From positions 1-64,000 of the forward strand of contig CACZAC010000005.1 of NCBI GenBank assembly GCA_902779125.1: a stretch of DNA of 64,000 nucleotides, written 5' to 3'. Shown here in pieces: positions 40,218-49,309 of the stretch; position 1 is the first letter of the stretch, and the number at the start of each line of letters is the position of its first letter. Source of the DNA: an uncultured Bacteroidales bacterium (lineage in GTDB: Bacteria > Bacteroidota > Bacteroidia > Bacteroidales > Muribaculaceae). The translations under genes and the position numbers were made by a program. Under the pieces are notes generated by a model, which was not told the origin of the DNA, did not search any database, and saw nothing but the letters and a program-made list of their open reading frames with translations.

Positions 40218-40262
40218 ACTAAGGTCTATGTTCCTTAGTCTAAAGTCTTTTTTGTATCTTTG
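40218..40262 (+). promoter_or_regulatory. predicted promoter/operator region of pepT
   Basis: The -7 box TATCTTTG is at 40255-40262. Upstream, ACTAAGG (40218-40224) and CCTTAGT (40233-40239) form a perfect inverted repeat with an 8-nt gap covering the -33 position, where no TTG is seen. It could be an operator. Confidence 0.5.
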
Positions 40263-40299
40263 CCGATTGGATAATAACCATTAACAAGACAATATCACT

Positions 40300-41517
40300 A
40301 TGACAAAATTAGTTGACAGATTTTTGAAGTATGTGAAGTTCGACACCCAGAGTGACGAACTCACCAACTTGACTCCCTCCACGCCGGGCCAGATGGTGTT
40401 TGCCAAGGAACTGGAGCGTGAATTGCATGCCATGGGTTTGAGTGACATCTCGCTCGATGACAACGGCTACCTGTTTGCCACTTTGCCCGCCAACACTGAC
40501 AAGCCCGTGCCCACCGTCGGCTTTATTGCCCACATGGACACCGCGCCTGACATGAGCGGCCACGACGTGAAGCCCCGCATCGTTAAGTATGAGGGCGAGC
40601 CCATCGTCCTGAGCGAGGAGCCCCGCATCGTGCTCGACCCCGTTCAGTTCCCCGAGATGAACGACTACAAGGGCAAGGAATTCATTGTTACCAGCGGTGA
40701 CACTCTGCTCGGCGCCGACGACAAAGCCGGTATCGCCGAAATCCTGAGCGCTGTCGAGTGGCTGCAGGAGCACCCCGAGGTGAAGCACGGCAACATCCGC
40801 GTGGGCTTCAACCCCGACGAGGAAATCGGCTTGGGCGCCCACCACTTCGATGTGGAGAAATTCGGCTGCGACTGGGCTTACACGATGGACGGCGGTGCCG
40901 TGGGCGAACTGGAGTTTGAGAACTTCAATGCCGCCAGCGCCAAGATTACCTTCAAGGGTCTGAACGTACATCCTGGAGCAGCAAAGCACAAAATGATTAA
41001 CTCGATGCGTGTCGCCATGCAGTTTGCCATGATGCTGCCGCGCTGGGAGACTCCCGAGCACACCGAGGGCTATGAAGGCTTCTATCACCTCATCCGCATG
41101 GAAGGCGGTGTTGAGCAGACCACATTGAACTATATCATCCGTGACCACGACCGCGCCCGCTTTGAGAGCCGCAAGCGCGAGATTGAGCACCTGTGCAACA
41201 AAATCAATGCCGAGTTCCCCGACTGTGCAACCTGCGAGATTAAGGACCAGTACTACAACATGCGCGAGAAGATTGAGCCCGTGATGAACATCATCGACAT
41301 CGCCAAGCAGGCCATGGAGAACGCTGGTGTTACGCCCAAGGTGCAGCCCATCCGCGGCGGTACGGACGGCGCCCAGCTCTCGTTCAAGAACCTGCCTTGC
41401 CCCAACATCTTCGCCGGCGGCATGAACATGCACGGACGCTTCGAGTATGTGCCTATCCCCTCGATGGAGAAGGCTATGATGACCATCATCGAAATCTGCA
41501 AGCTCGTCGCCCAGTAA
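40300..41517 (+). CDS. pepT: peptidase T (tripeptide aminopeptidase)
   Basis: Zinc aminopeptidase of family M20B, 405 residues, which removes N-terminal residues from tripeptides in the cytoplasm. [15 protein letters not shown] carries the first metal His and Asp. The bridging Asp is in [12 protein letters not shown], the catalytic Glu-Glu pair in [21 protein letters not shown], and [20 protein letters not shown] and [23 protein letters not shown] complete the site. Full family length with no defects. It has its own promoter and a hairpin after the stop. It would supply amino acids from peptides, in line with the peptide transporter at 49406. Confidence 0.97.
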   Translation: MTKLVDRFLKYVKFDTQSDELTNLTPSTPGQMVFAKELERELHAMGLSDISLDDNGYLFATLPANTDKPVPTVGFIAHMDTAPDMSGHDVKPRIVKYEGEPIVLSEEPRIVLDPVQFPEMNDYKGKEFIVTSGDTLLGADDKAGIAEILSAVEWLQEHPEVKHGNIRVGFNPDEEIGLGAHHFDVEKFGCDWAYTMDGGAVGELEFENFNAASAKITFKGLNVHPGAAKHKMINSMRVAMQFAMMLPRWETPEHTEGYEGFYHLIRMEGGVEQTTLNYIIRDHDRARFESRKREIEHLCNKINAEFPDCATCEIKDQYYNMREKIEPVMNIIDIAKQAMENAGVTPKVQPIRGGTDGAQLSFKNLPCPNIFAGGMNMHGRFEYVPIPSMEKAMMTIIEICKLVAQ

Positions 41518-41522
41518 AGACC

Positions 41523-41581
41523 AAAAAGACTTCAAGGCCCCTAAAGACTCCTATGGCCATTAAGGGGCCTTAAGGTCCTAA
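41523..41581. terminator. hairpin with ~10-base periodicity after pepT
   Basis: AAGGCCCCT (41534-41542) pairs with AGGGGCCTT (41563-41571). Around it AAAAAGACTT, CAAGGCCCCT, AAAGACTCCT, AAGGGGCCTT and AAGGTCCTAA follow each other at 9-10 base steps. No T-tract follows, so terminator function is unsure. Confidence 0.5.
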
Positions 41582-41615
41582 TTCAAAGCGGAAAAGTAAA
41601 AAACAGCCAAAATAT

Positions 41616-41646
41616 TTGGCGGGTAAAGAAAAAGGCAGTACCTTTG
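41616..41646 (+). promoter_or_regulatory. predicted promoter of tRNA-Lys
   Basis: TTG (41616-41618), 20 nt, TACCTTTG (41639-41646); the tRNA begins 16 nt later. Confidence 0.8.
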
Positions 41647-41661
41647 CACCGCTTTTTGGGA

Positions 41662-41734
41662 GATTCGCTAGCTCAGCAGGTAGAGCACATCCCTTTTAAG
41701 GATGGGGTCGTGGGTTCGAGCCCCACGCGAATCA
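41662..41734 (+). tRNA. tRNA-Lys(TTT)
   Basis: Cloverleaf of 73 nt: acceptor GATTCGC / GCGAATC, D-arm GCTCAGCAGGTAGAGC, anticodon stem CATCC / GGATG with loop CTTTTAA (anticodon TTT, lysine), T-arm GTGGG TTCGAGC CCCAC. CCA is not encoded. Confidence 0.97.
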
Positions 41735-41753
41735 TCGGATTGTCTAGGACAGT

Positions 41754-43478
41754 TTAATGCAAGATAGCGTTGATGATTTCGTTGATGTCGCTAACGGTGT
41801 ACTCACCGTCCTTGTTGACATCGGCACGCTCCATGGTGTAGTCATCGTATTCGCTGCCCAAGATGATTCCAATGACAATGTTGATGTCGGCAATAGTAAC
41901 CTCGCCGTCACCGTTAACGTCACCCTTGGGGAATTCTTCTCCCTCGATGAATACAAACTCATCGAGATATGCCATGCGCTGGCGAATCCAGTTCTCAACG
42001 TAGTCCATCTCGTTGCCCAGATTGAGCTCCTTGCCTGCCAGGTCGGTGTCGCCACTCCAGCGGTTCTCCTCACGTGTGGCAGCGCCACATTCCTGCAGCT
42101 CGGTGATGGCATCACGATAGCGTTTTACCAGATTCTCGGTGTCAAGCCAAGTCTCACGCAGCTCACGATAGCGTGCAAGAACCTCTTCGCGATAGGGTTT
42201 AATCTTCTTCATCATGTCAACCATGGGAAGATGGGAAATCCAATCGACGGGACGGTCGGGCCTAATCATTTGGGGACGATTAACCCAGGGTGCATAGTTA
42301 GCACCTAAGCAGATATCCAAATCCCAAGGAACCATGGTCAAACGAGGATTATCGGTGATGTCACGGCATGCGTAATAAATGTTCTTGCTTTCATTATCCA
42401 AAGCCTGCAGTGCAATGATGAAGATGTAATAATCCTGCATCACAGGAATGTCAAAGTAATACTGAGTGCTGTCAGCAAGTGTCGTTTTGTTTGCGTCGGC
42501 ACGTCCGGCAAAGAACACAGCGTCGGCAAGAGGTGCCCAATTCGACGGCCTAACCTCTTTGTAATCCGGATATGTGATTTCGAAACCATCCCATTCCACA
42601 CCAGAGCGAGGTGCAGGTTTGGGTTCACTCATGGTGACTGTACGGGTCCACTTGTATCCAGTCCATAATTGTCCATGGAACACCTTGTTCTCTTCATCAT
42701 ACTTCTTGGCCTTCATCTGCTTGCGGTCAATAGGCTCGCACATGTTGTAGATACCGTTGTATGAGCCGTTAAGGATGACCTCGACCATCTTGCCACGGGA
42801 ACCATTGTGGGCATTGGGCAGGGTGTCGGCATACCAGGGACGGCGCGCCATGTCAAGCCACAGGTCGGTGCTCACGCGATTGCGAACGCGCAGGAAGTCC
42901 ATCTGGCCGGCGTCCAGAATCCAACTGTTGTCCTTGCGCAGACCGAAGAAGCGACGGTTGCACTTGGTGCTGTCGTCATTGACGAAATTCATGCGGAAAT
43001 TGCGTTTGTGCTTGTTAGGAGTGTTAGTTGCTCCACCGCGCAGTTTCATCTTCATCTTCAGCGGTTCGGCAAGAGCCGAGTCGGGCTCGCTGACATAAAC
43101 TGTACCATACTGGTAAACGAGATCGATGTCACACGAAATTTCCAACACGGGCAACCATGTAAAGGTGATGTAACCAGTGAAGAGGCTGTCGCCCATCTGG
43201 CAGGTTACTGCATACTGGGTGCCGCCATTGATGCCTATGAACGTGTATTCGTCGCCACTGGGTACAGCAACTTCGTTGATGGCAAACTCGCTCACTTCGT
43301 CGCCATAGGTAATTGCGGCAGTGTAGTCATTGCCAAAGAAAGATTGCGGAACACTGCACAACCACATGTGATTAAGGGTGTCAAGAGCGGCGTGGTGGCC
43401 ACCGATGTTGAGCGATTGACCCCAGCTGGTCAGCCCAGTTAATAAGAGTGAAATGATAAGTAGTAAATGCTTTCCCAT
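41754..43478 (-). CDS. CotH kinase-like protein with C-terminal dockerin repeats
   Basis: Exported protein of 574 residues. Signal peptide (1-21, ending TSWGQ); an N-terminal Ig-like segment; a CotH (spore-coat protein-kinase-like) domain, about residues 150-420, with RNFRMNFVND, RVRNRVSTDLWLDMARR, LNGSYNGIYNMCEPIDRKQ and LTMVPWDLDICLGANY (metal-binding Asp residues); then two dockerin type I half-repeats (GDVNGDGEVTIADINIVIG and ADVNKDGEYTVSDINEIIN, about residues 520-574) with calcium-loop DxNxDG patterns. Bacteroidetes CotH proteins are surface proteins of unclear substrate. The gene stands alone, convergent with tRNA-Lys. A -7 box TATCTTTG is at 43518-43525. Confidence 0.9.
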   Translation of the reverse strand: MGKHLLLIISLLLTGLTSWGQSLNIGGHHAALDTLNHMWLCSVPQSFFGNDYTAAITYGDEVSEFAINEVAVPSGDEYTFIGINGGTQYAVTCQMGDSLFTGYITFTWLPVLEISCDIDLVYQYGTVYVSEPDSALAEPLKMKMKLRGGATNTPNKHKRNFRMNFVNDDSTKCNRRFFGLRKDNSWILDAGQMDFLRVRNRVSTDLWLDMARRPWYADTLPNAHNGSRGKMVEVILNGSYNGIYNMCEPIDRKQMKAKKYDEENKVFHGQLWTGYKWTRTVTMSEPKPAPRSGVEWDGFEITYPDYKEVRPSNWAPLADAVFFAGRADANKTTLADSTQYYFDIPVMQDYYIFIIALQALDNESKNIYYACRDITDNPRLTMVPWDLDICLGANYAPWVNRPQMIRPDRPVDWISHLPMVDMMKKIKPYREEVLARYRELRETWLDTENLVKRYRDAITELQECGAATREENRWSGDTDLAGKELNLGNEMDYVENWIRQRMAYLDEFVFIEGEEFPKGDVNGDGEVTIADINIVIGIILGSEYDDYTMERADVNKDGEYTVSDINEIINAILH

Positions 43479-43768
43479 TGTCGGTTAAACGTTGATTATT
43501 ATAATATTTTAAGGCTGCAAAGATAGTAAAAATGTTGATATGAATGATTCGCAACAAGAAAAATGTCAACAAATTGGTGGGATACGGTACTGGATTTAAC
43601 ATTTGGCTGACACATTTCTAAACTGCGCAGTCTGCACACAACACATTTTTTAAGAAATTATTTCGATAGATTTTCGTTTTTTTTCTCCTCCATACGCTAA
43701 AAAAGAAGTAATTTTGTCTGCAATTTTTTATCGCTCGATTTTTAACACTTGAAACTCACTCAACCACA

Positions 43769-45289
43769 ATGAAAATATTCACCAACGATGAACTGCGTCG
43801 TATCGGCGACCGCACCCTCGAAAAAGATAATTTACAGATGCTTGACCTCATCGAGAGGGCGGCTTCGGCTGTGTCTTATGAGCTGATTTCGCGTTGGCGC
43901 ACTTCCCAGCGTTTTGTTATCTTTGCAGGACCTGGTGATAATGGCGCCGATGCCCTTGCAGTGGCTCGCATCATGTATGAACAGGGTTACAGGCCCGAAG
44001 TGTACTTGTTTAATATCAAGTCGGCACAATTGTCTCCCTGCTGTCTCACCAACCGTGACCGTTTGCTGGAAACTGTCGGCGAGAATATTGATTTCATCGA
44101 GGTGATTCAGACCTTTAACCCGCCTGCACTGGATGAAAACGACGTGGTGGTTGACGGCTTGTTCGGCAGCGGATTGCGCACGCCGCTCAAGGGTGGTTAC
44201 ACATCGTTGGTGCAGTACATCAATTCCAGCGGCGCATATGTGGTGTCGATAGATTTGCCGTCGGGTATGTTCGGTGAGTGGAATATGGGTAATGACCGTC
44301 GCAACATCATCCGTGCCAATCTCACGCTCACCTACCAGAGCAAGCGACTCTCGTTCTACTTCTCGGAGAATGCCGAGTTTGTTGGCGAGTGCAGGGTGCT
44401 TGACTTGGAGCTGGATCATGTGAGCCTGGCACGCACTCCCACTGATTTTTATCTTATCGAGCGCGAGGATGTGCAAGATGTAATTAAGCCTCGCAATCCG
44501 TTTGCTAACAAGTATGACAACGGCACGGTCTTGCTTGTGGCAGGCAGCTATGGCATGATGGGTGCCGCCGTTCTGGCGGCAAGAGGTGCTTTGCGTGCAG
44601 GTGCCGGACTGGTGACTGTCCATGCTCCTCGCTATGGCTATCAAGTGTTGCAGACAGCGGTTCCCGAGGCTCTCTTCGAGCCTGACCGCAACGATATCGT
44701 CACCAGCACGATTGATTTGCGCCACACCTATAGCGTTGTCGCTTTGGGTCCCGGTATGGGCGTTGATGATGTGACTCTCGAAGCGGTGCATCATTTCATC
44801 ATGAACTTCAAGCGTCCATGTCTGTTGGATGCCGATGCCCTCAACTGCATCTCGCGTCGCCCGATGTTGCTCAAGAGTATTCCTCCGCGTTCTATCATTA
44901 CGCCGCATGCTATCGAATTTGACCGCTTGTTCGGCGAACATGCTACCGACGAGGAGCGCCTCAAGAAGGCCATTGATGTTTCCAAACTCTATAATATCAC
45001 TATCGTGCTCAAGGGTCACTACACCATGACGGTGCGACCTGACAGCAAGGTGTATGTGAACAGCAGTGGCAATGCCGGTATGGCGACCCCAGGTAGTGGT
45101 GATGTCCTCACCGGTATCATCTCGGCCCTCATAGCACAGGATTATCCTGCCGATTGGTCGGCTGTCCTCGGTGTATATCTGCATGGTTTGGCTGGTGACC
45201 TTGCTGAGCAGGAGCAGGGCACCTACGGCATGGTGGCAAGCGACATTGTCAATAACATCGGTAAGGCTTTTATCGAAGTGATGAAATAA
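43769..45289 (+). CDS. nnr: bifunctional NAD(P)H-hydrate epimerase / ADP-dependent dehydratase
   Basis: Cytoplasmic metabolite-repair enzyme of 506 residues, with both activities that restore damaged NAD(P)H. The N-terminal YjeF_N epimerase (1-220) has ELRRIGDRTLEKDNL, IFAGPGDNGADALAVAR and VDGLFGSGLRTPL. The C-terminal ribokinase-like dehydratase (230-506) has NGTVLLVAGSYGMMGAAVLAARGALRAGAG, VALGPGMG, LDADALN and the anion-hole/ATP-site motif NAGMATPGSGDVLTGII. Full length. A possible -7 box TAATTTTG is at 43709-43716. A long hairpin (45316-45352) follows. Confidence 0.96.
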   Translation: MKIFTNDELRRIGDRTLEKDNLQMLDLIERAASAVSYELISRWRTSQRFVIFAGPGDNGADALAVARIMYEQGYRPEVYLFNIKSAQLSPCCLTNRDRLLETVGENIDFIEVIQTFNPPALDENDVVVDGLFGSGLRTPLKGGYTSLVQYINSSGAYVVSIDLPSGMFGEWNMGNDRRNIIRANLTLTYQSKRLSFYFSENAEFVGECRVLDLELDHVSLARTPTDFYLIEREDVQDVIKPRNPFANKYDNGTVLLVAGSYGMMGAAVLAARGALRAGAGLVTVHAPRYGYQVLQTAVPEALFEPDRNDIVTSTIDLRHTYSVVALGPGMGVDDVTLEAVHHFIMNFKRPCLLDADALNCISRRPMLLKSIPPRSIITPHAIEFDRLFGEHATDEERLKKAIDVSKLYNITIVLKGHYTMTVRPDSKVYVNSSGNAGMATPGSGDVLTGIISALIAQDYPADWSAVLGVYLHGLAGDLAEQEQGTYGMVASDIVNNIGKAFIEVMK

Positions 45290-45315
45290 GTGGCATTTAA
45301 GCTGCATTTAACAAT

Positions 45316-45352
45316 CGAAGCGGTTGATAATCATTGATTATCAACCGCTTCG
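45316..45352. terminator. perfect 17-bp hairpin between convergent genes
   Basis: CGAAGCGGTTGATAATC pairs perfectly with GATTATCAACCGCTTCG across a 3-nt loop. It sits between the nnr stop and the 3' end of tRNA-Leu, so it may end both transcripts, though no T-tract follows on either side. Confidence 0.65.
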
Positions 45353-45358
45353 CTCTAG

Positions 45359-45443
45359 TACCTGAAGTGGGACTTGAACCCACACGGCCGCAATGGCCAA
45401 GGGATTTTAAGTCCCTCGTGTCTACCGATTCCACCATTCAGGC
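45359..45443 (-). tRNA. tRNA-Leu(TAA)
   Basis: Class II tRNA of 85 nt on the minus strand: acceptor GCCTGAA / TTCAGGT (G-T first pair), anticodon stem AGGGA / TCCCT with loop CTTAAAA (anticodon TAA, leucine), long variable arm, T-arm GTGGG TTCAAGT CCCAC. CCA is not encoded. A TATCTTTG -7 box lies 20 nt upstream (45464-45471). Confidence 0.96.
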
Positions 45444-45569
45444 ATCCGGTCTATTTTCGGGCGCAAAGATACAACATTTTGTTGATATGCACGCCTTTTA
45501 TGTGTTTTTTTTCTGATTGGCTCTATCCTGTCGGCATCTTGCCATCAGCTTATAGAGGGGTAATAATGT

Positions 45570-46898
45570 TTATATAAGATCCAGCAACGGGGTGTCGTCG
45601 ATAGCTTTTTGCTGGTCTCTGCGTTGTTTTGCGATGTGTTCCAGCAGCTTTGCGAAGCGCTTGTCGGCCTCGACAATAAAGTCGCTCTCGCCTTGGTCAA
45701 TCAGCGCATTGATGGTTGAGTTTATGGTGAGTTCATCGGGGTCGAAGGCGGGTTGGAATGCCTTTTCATCGTCTGCTGACTGTTGACTGATGGTTTGAAG
45801 CAGGCCGGCTTGGCACAGGTTGTTCAGTAGCTTGTCGGCGAGTTGCATCGGTATATCATACTCTGTTATGAGTGTGGCACGTGTCAATGCGGGTTCGTGA
45901 TTCTTGAATTTTTTAGCGGCAAGGGCAAGGATGGCAATTGCCATGTTGTTAGAGTAGGTCTGTGAAATGCCCTTGACCTTATCATTGTGGGCAAAACTGT
46001 CGAAGTTCTGCCATGCGTAGGTCAGCCCTACTCCGGCAAGAGTGATGAGCCACGACAGTTGTATCCATACCAGTAACAGAGGCAGGAAAGCAAAACTGCC
46101 GTAGATGGCATTATACTTTGACACATACACCTGTCCGGTGACGAACAGCCATTGGATAATCTGGAACAGGGTGCCGCACAGGATGCCAGCAAACAGCGCT
46201 CCTTTGAACTTGACTTTGGTGTTCGGCACAAAGTAATAGGCAGCTGTGAAGATGAGCCATGAGATGACCGTTGGCATGAAGGCCAGTAGACGGTGCATCA
46301 TGGGCGAAATCGGGTTGCCCTCAAACACACGTTGCACGGCGTCACTCATGAAGATGGAAATGCCAGCCGAGCATACCATCAGCACTGGTAACAGCATGAA
46401 CAGAGCTGTGTAATCGGTAAATTTGCGCTGAATTGAACGCATCGTGGTCACACCCCAGACGTGGTTGAAAGTGTCTTCCACATTACTCATTAGCGAGACT
46501 AACGTCCACAACAGGAAAATCAGACCGATACCGATGAAGATGCCTTGGGAAGCCTGAGCCAGGTAATTGTCCACATAGGTCAGAGCGGTTTCCAGCGCTT
46601 GTCTTTGGGCAGGGAAGTAGCGGAACAGCTCGCTCTGCATCAGATTCTGGAACCCGAAGCCACGCGCTATGGCAAACAGCATGGCAAGCGCTGGGATGAT
46701 GGCGAGCACCGTGTTGTAAGTCAAGGCGCAAGAGCGCATCTGCAGGTCTCTATCCATAAACGAGCGTACACTCAGATTGATGACCTTCAGGATTTTGACC
46801 GAAAGAAGAGTCCTCCTGTCATTCCACACCCCACTGATGCAGTACTTGACATTCTGCATGATGCGTTGCCACAGGCTGGCCTTGTAATTCTCGCCCAT
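45570..46898 (-). CDS. YihY/BrkB family membrane protein
   Basis: Inner-membrane protein of the YihY/virulence-factor BrkB family (once mislabelled ribonuclease BN), 442 residues. Six helices span about residues 45-310, with CALTYNTVLAIIPALAMLFAIARGFGF at the first and LLPVLMVCSAGISIFM, YYFVPNTKVKFKGALFAGILCGTLFQ and the S-W-L-I-T-L-A-G-V motif later. The C-terminal ~130 residues form a cytoplasmic winged-helix-like tail with Gln/Lys-rich helices, common in Bacteroidetes versions. Role unknown, perhaps lipid or small-molecule transport. It lies just after the adk terminator, so it is expressed separately. Confidence 0.93.
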   Translation of the reverse strand: MGENYKASLWQRIMQNVKYCISGVWNDRRTLLSVKILKVINLSVRSFMDRDLQMRSCALTYNTVLAIIPALAMLFAIARGFGFQNLMQSELFRYFPAQRQALETALTYVDNYLAQASQGIFIGIGLIFLLWTLVSLMSNVEDTFNHVWGVTTMRSIQRKFTDYTALFMLLPVLMVCSAGISIFMSDAVQRVFEGNPISPMMHRLLAFMPTVISWLIFTAAYYFVPNTKVKFKGALFAGILCGTLFQIIQWLFVTGQVYVSKYNAIYGSFAFLPLLLVWIQLSWLITLAGVGLTYAWQNFDSFAHNDKVKGISQTYSNNMAIAILALAAKKFKNHEPALTRATLITEYDIPMQLADKLLNNLCQAGLLQTISQQSADDEKAFQPAFDPDELTINSTINALIDQGESDFIVEADKRFAKLLEHIAKQRRDQQKAIDDTPLLDLI

Positions 46899-46909
46899 CT
46901 TATTCCAAG

Positions 46910-46949
46910 GAAAAAACGGGAACGTGCCTTTGTTGGCGCACGTTCCCGT
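46910..46949 (-). terminator. rho-independent terminator of hpt-adk
   Basis: 12-bp perfect stem ACGGGAACGTGC / GCACGTTCCCGT with a 10-nt loop, followed on the minus strand by six T residues. It lies 11 bases after the adk stop. Confidence 0.9.
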
Positions 46950-46960
46950 GAATCATTCAA

Positions 46961-47536
46961 TTACAGGTTGTCAAGAGAATCCTTGATGAGCCCAAAGATG
47001 GCATCGATATCACCCATACCGTTGATGGCGTGGTACTTGCCCTGCTCCTCATAATAGGCCTTCAAGGGTGAAGTCTGGTTATGATAGGTTTCCAGACGTT
47101 TGCGGGCTGTCTCCTCGTTGTCGTCAGAACGACCACTCAATTGGCCGCGCAGCAGGATGCGCTTGATGAGATCCTCTTCAGGAACCTCGAGACCTACAAC
47201 GGCATCAATCTTGGTTCCGCGGTCGGCAAGCAACTTTTCCAGGGCAACGGCCTGAGGGATGGTGCGGGGGAATCCATCGAAGATAACGCCTTCCTTGACG
47301 TTGTCTTTATTGTCGTCAAGCACCTGTGCCAGGATGTCGATGATGAGTTCGTCGGGCACGAGTTGTCCTTGGTCGATGTAGCCCTTGGCGGTTTTGCCCA
47401 GGTCGGTACCGCGCTTGATATGGTCACGCAGCACATCGCCGGTTGAAATGTGGAACAGTTTGTAGTGGTCGATGAGTTTATCGCTCTGGGTGCCTTTTCC
47501 CGATCCGGGTGCACCAAAAATAACAATGTTCAACAT
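46961..47536 (-). CDS. adk: adenylate kinase
   Basis: Essential cytoplasmic kinase of 191 residues, ATP + AMP to 2 ADP. The P-loop GAPGSGKGTQSDKL is near the N-terminus, the AMP-binding STGDVLRDH and DGFPRTIPQA follow, and LRGQLSGRSDDNEETARKR is the lid region. The lid is the short type without the zinc Cys residues. Length and start (ATG 47536) are typical of Bacteroidetes adk. It follows hpt by 61 bases and is closed by the terminator at 46910-46949. Confidence 0.98.
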   Translation of the reverse strand: MLNIVIFGAPGSGKGTQSDKLIDHYKLFHISTGDVLRDHIKRGTDLGKTAKGYIDQGQLVPDELIIDILAQVLDDNKDNVKEGVIFDGFPRTIPQAVALEKLLADRGTKIDAVVGLEVPEEDLIKRILLRGQLSGRSDDNEETARKRLETYHNQTSPLKAYYEEQGKYHAINGMGDIDAIFGLIKDSLDNL

Positions 47537-47597
47537 AATCTTGAATTATCTTATTAAGTGTTCTATTATTTATATGTAATGTGTATTATCTCTGAAC

Positions 47598-48140
47598 TTA
47601 TTTCTCTTTCAGGACGTAGATGTCGGGCAGATTGCGAGCCAGACCGTCAAGATCGAGGCCGTAACCGAGGATGAACTTAGATGGAATCTCAAAGCCTACA
47701 TACTCGGGCGCTTTGCCCACGGTGAGGGCGTCAGGCTTGAACAGCAGCGACACCATCTTTACGCTCTTGGGATTTTGCTTTGCAAGTTCCTTGCGCAGTT
47801 GGGCAGCAGTGACGCCACTGTCGATGATGTCCTCAACGATGAGCACGTTGCGACCCGTAATGTCTTCAGTCAAACCCATGATTTCTTTCACGTTGCCTGT
47901 TGATGACATTCCCTCGTAGGACTTGAAGCGGATAAATGTGATTTCGGAGTCATGCAGGTTGCAGGCACGGAACAAGTCTGCAGCAAAAATAAAGGAACCA
48001 TTGAGGACACACAGGAACAGGGGATTCTCATTGGCGTAGTCACGCTTGATTTCCTGGGCAAGGCGGTACACCTGCTTGGCAATCTCTTCACGTCTGATGT
48101 AGGGCTCAAACGTCAGACCCTGGTAAGTTACTTCTTCCAT
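47598..48140 (-). CDS. hpt: hypoxanthine phosphoribosyltransferase
   Basis: Purine salvage enzyme of 180 residues that joins hypoxanthine (and often guanine) to PRPP in the cytoplasm. The PRPP-binding motif VLIVEDIIDSGVT is intact. FLCVLNGSFIFAADLFRA carries the PPi loop, the flexible loop is FIRFKSYEGMSSTG, and FILGYGLDLDGLARNLPDIYVL closes the protein as in the family. It is first of the hpt-adk pair, both acting on purine nucleotides. A -7 box TACCTTTG (48161-48168) lies 21 nt before the ATG. Confidence 0.97.
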   Translation of the reverse strand: MEEVTYQGLTFEPYIRREEIAKQVYRLAQEIKRDYANENPLFLCVLNGSFIFAADLFRACNLHDSEITFIRFKSYEGMSSTGNVKEIMGLTEDITGRNVLIVEDIIDSGVTAAQLRKELAKQNPKSVKMVSLLFKPDALTVGKAPEYVGFEIPSKFILGYGLDLDGLARNLPDIYVLKEK

Positions 48141-48230
48141 TTGTCTACAGAATTAAAGCACAAAGGTACAAAGAAGTTTTCAGTTATCGGTTTTGGGGTC
48201 TCAGTTTTTTCAAGGAAGAGGAAAAAATAA

Positions 48231-48320
48231 GCGAGCCGCAGGCTCGCAATACCCGAACGGGAGGCCGTTGCGACCGCAAGGCCGTCAGGCCGTCGGGGTA
48301 TTGCGAACCTGTGGCTCGTT
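48231..48320. repeat. REP-like palindromic element, 3' side of the RAYT gene
   Basis: Outer arms AGCGAGCCGCAGGCTCGC...AATACC and GGTATTGCGAACCTGTGGCTCGTT are inverted. Each arm is itself a hairpin (GCGAGCC-GCA-GGCTCGC). A GC-rich centre separates them. The same design recurs at 49310-49394 on the other side of the transposase gene. Confidence 0.85.
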
Positions 48321-48330
48321 TTGTGCCGTG

Positions 48331-49293
48331 TCACTGCAGTGTGGCGATGGCTCGAGCCAGGGCGTTCATCTGGCGGCAGCATTCGGCGGTTAGCGGGTGG
48401 TAATCATTGTGGTGAGTGAATGGGGAGATGAGCAGCACCTTGCCAGCAGCGCAGGCATCAAAGAGCCGACCGCCTGGCTTGGATAGCTCGGCGAAGCCGT
48501 TGTTGCAGATGAAAATCACGGGGATTCCCGCCTCGAGGGCTCTGTTCATGATGGTTCTTTCTCCAGGACTGATGGCAGGGGAAACAAGTACGGCTCCTTG
48601 GGCGAGAATCCAGTCTCCTTCAAGTGCTATTTCCTCTTTGCTCATTCGTCGTGAACAGTAAACCTGCATGATTGACGGGTGTTGTAGGAGTTGATGGTTG
48701 CCCATTGCGCTCACTGTTGACCCTGCAATGGTTAGATGAAGAGATACTGTGAAAAAGTCTTGATGCTGTCGCTTGAGCCATAGCCGTCGAGGGTTGTCAC
48801 TAAGGTAGGCTTTCCAGCGGTCGAGTTGACCCTTACCTTGTAACACCCCGTCGGTATAACCCTGTTCCCACACTGGTACTGATAGGCCCAATTCCCGAGC
48901 CGTCCTGTTGCAACCGGTTTTAAACCCATTGATGACTTTTCCCAAATGGACAGGCAGCGGTTCGGTGACAAACAGAATGCCATGCAAGTGGTCGGGCATG
49001 ACGGTCAAGGCTAGCACTCTGATTTGTGGGTAGTAGCGAGGGATGCCAAGCCATTCGTCCTTCACGCTCTCGCCTAGCGGTGTGAGGTTTACCCACGGCA
49101 GCGGGTGGCTGTCATCGGGCCCGCATAGGCTCCCGAGCCGTGGTGTGCGTCCTTCTACACACAGGGTAATCATGTAGATGGACCTTCCCTGGTAGTCATG
49201 ACTAACCATTCGCCGTTTCATCGACGCTGTGGCGGGGACGTCAGGATGTTTCTGGGACCATTGCTTGCGTCCCTCGTTGCGCTTGTCATCCAT
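48331..49293 (-). CDS. REP-associated tyrosine transposase fused to a Rossmann/DprA-like domain
   Basis: Protein of 320 residues from the ATG at 49293. Residues about 25-175 are a Y1/HUH single-strand transposase of the RAYT group: VMPDHLHGILFV gives the HUH motif (H102-L-H104), and AYLSDNPRR (Y163) is the probable catalytic tyrosine helix. Residues about 200-320 are an added domain with SRRMSKEEIALEGDWILAQG, SPAISPGERTIMNRALEAGI and VIFICNNG. It resembles the nucleotide/ssDNA-binding Rossmann fold of DprA/SMF proteins. The two domains share one open frame. REP-like palindromes flank the gene (48231-48320 and 49310-49394), its likely cognate substrates. Confidence 0.85.
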   Translation of the reverse strand: MDDKRNEGRKQWSQKHPDVPATASMKRRMVSHDYQGRSIYMITLCVEGRTPRLGSLCGPDDSHPLPWVNLTPLGESVKDEWLGIPRYYPQIRVLALTVMPDHLHGILFVTEPLPVHLGKVINGFKTGCNRTARELGLSVPVWEQGYTDGVLQGKGQLDRWKAYLSDNPRRLWLKRQHQDFFTVSLHLTIAGSTVSAMGNHQLLQHPSIMQVYCSRRMSKEEIALEGDWILAQGAVLVSPAISPGERTIMNRALEAGIPVIFICNNGFAELSKPGGRLFDACAAGKVLLISPFTHHNDYHPLTAECCRQMNALARAIATLQ

Positions 49294-49309
49294 TTCTTTC
49301 AATTTTTAA

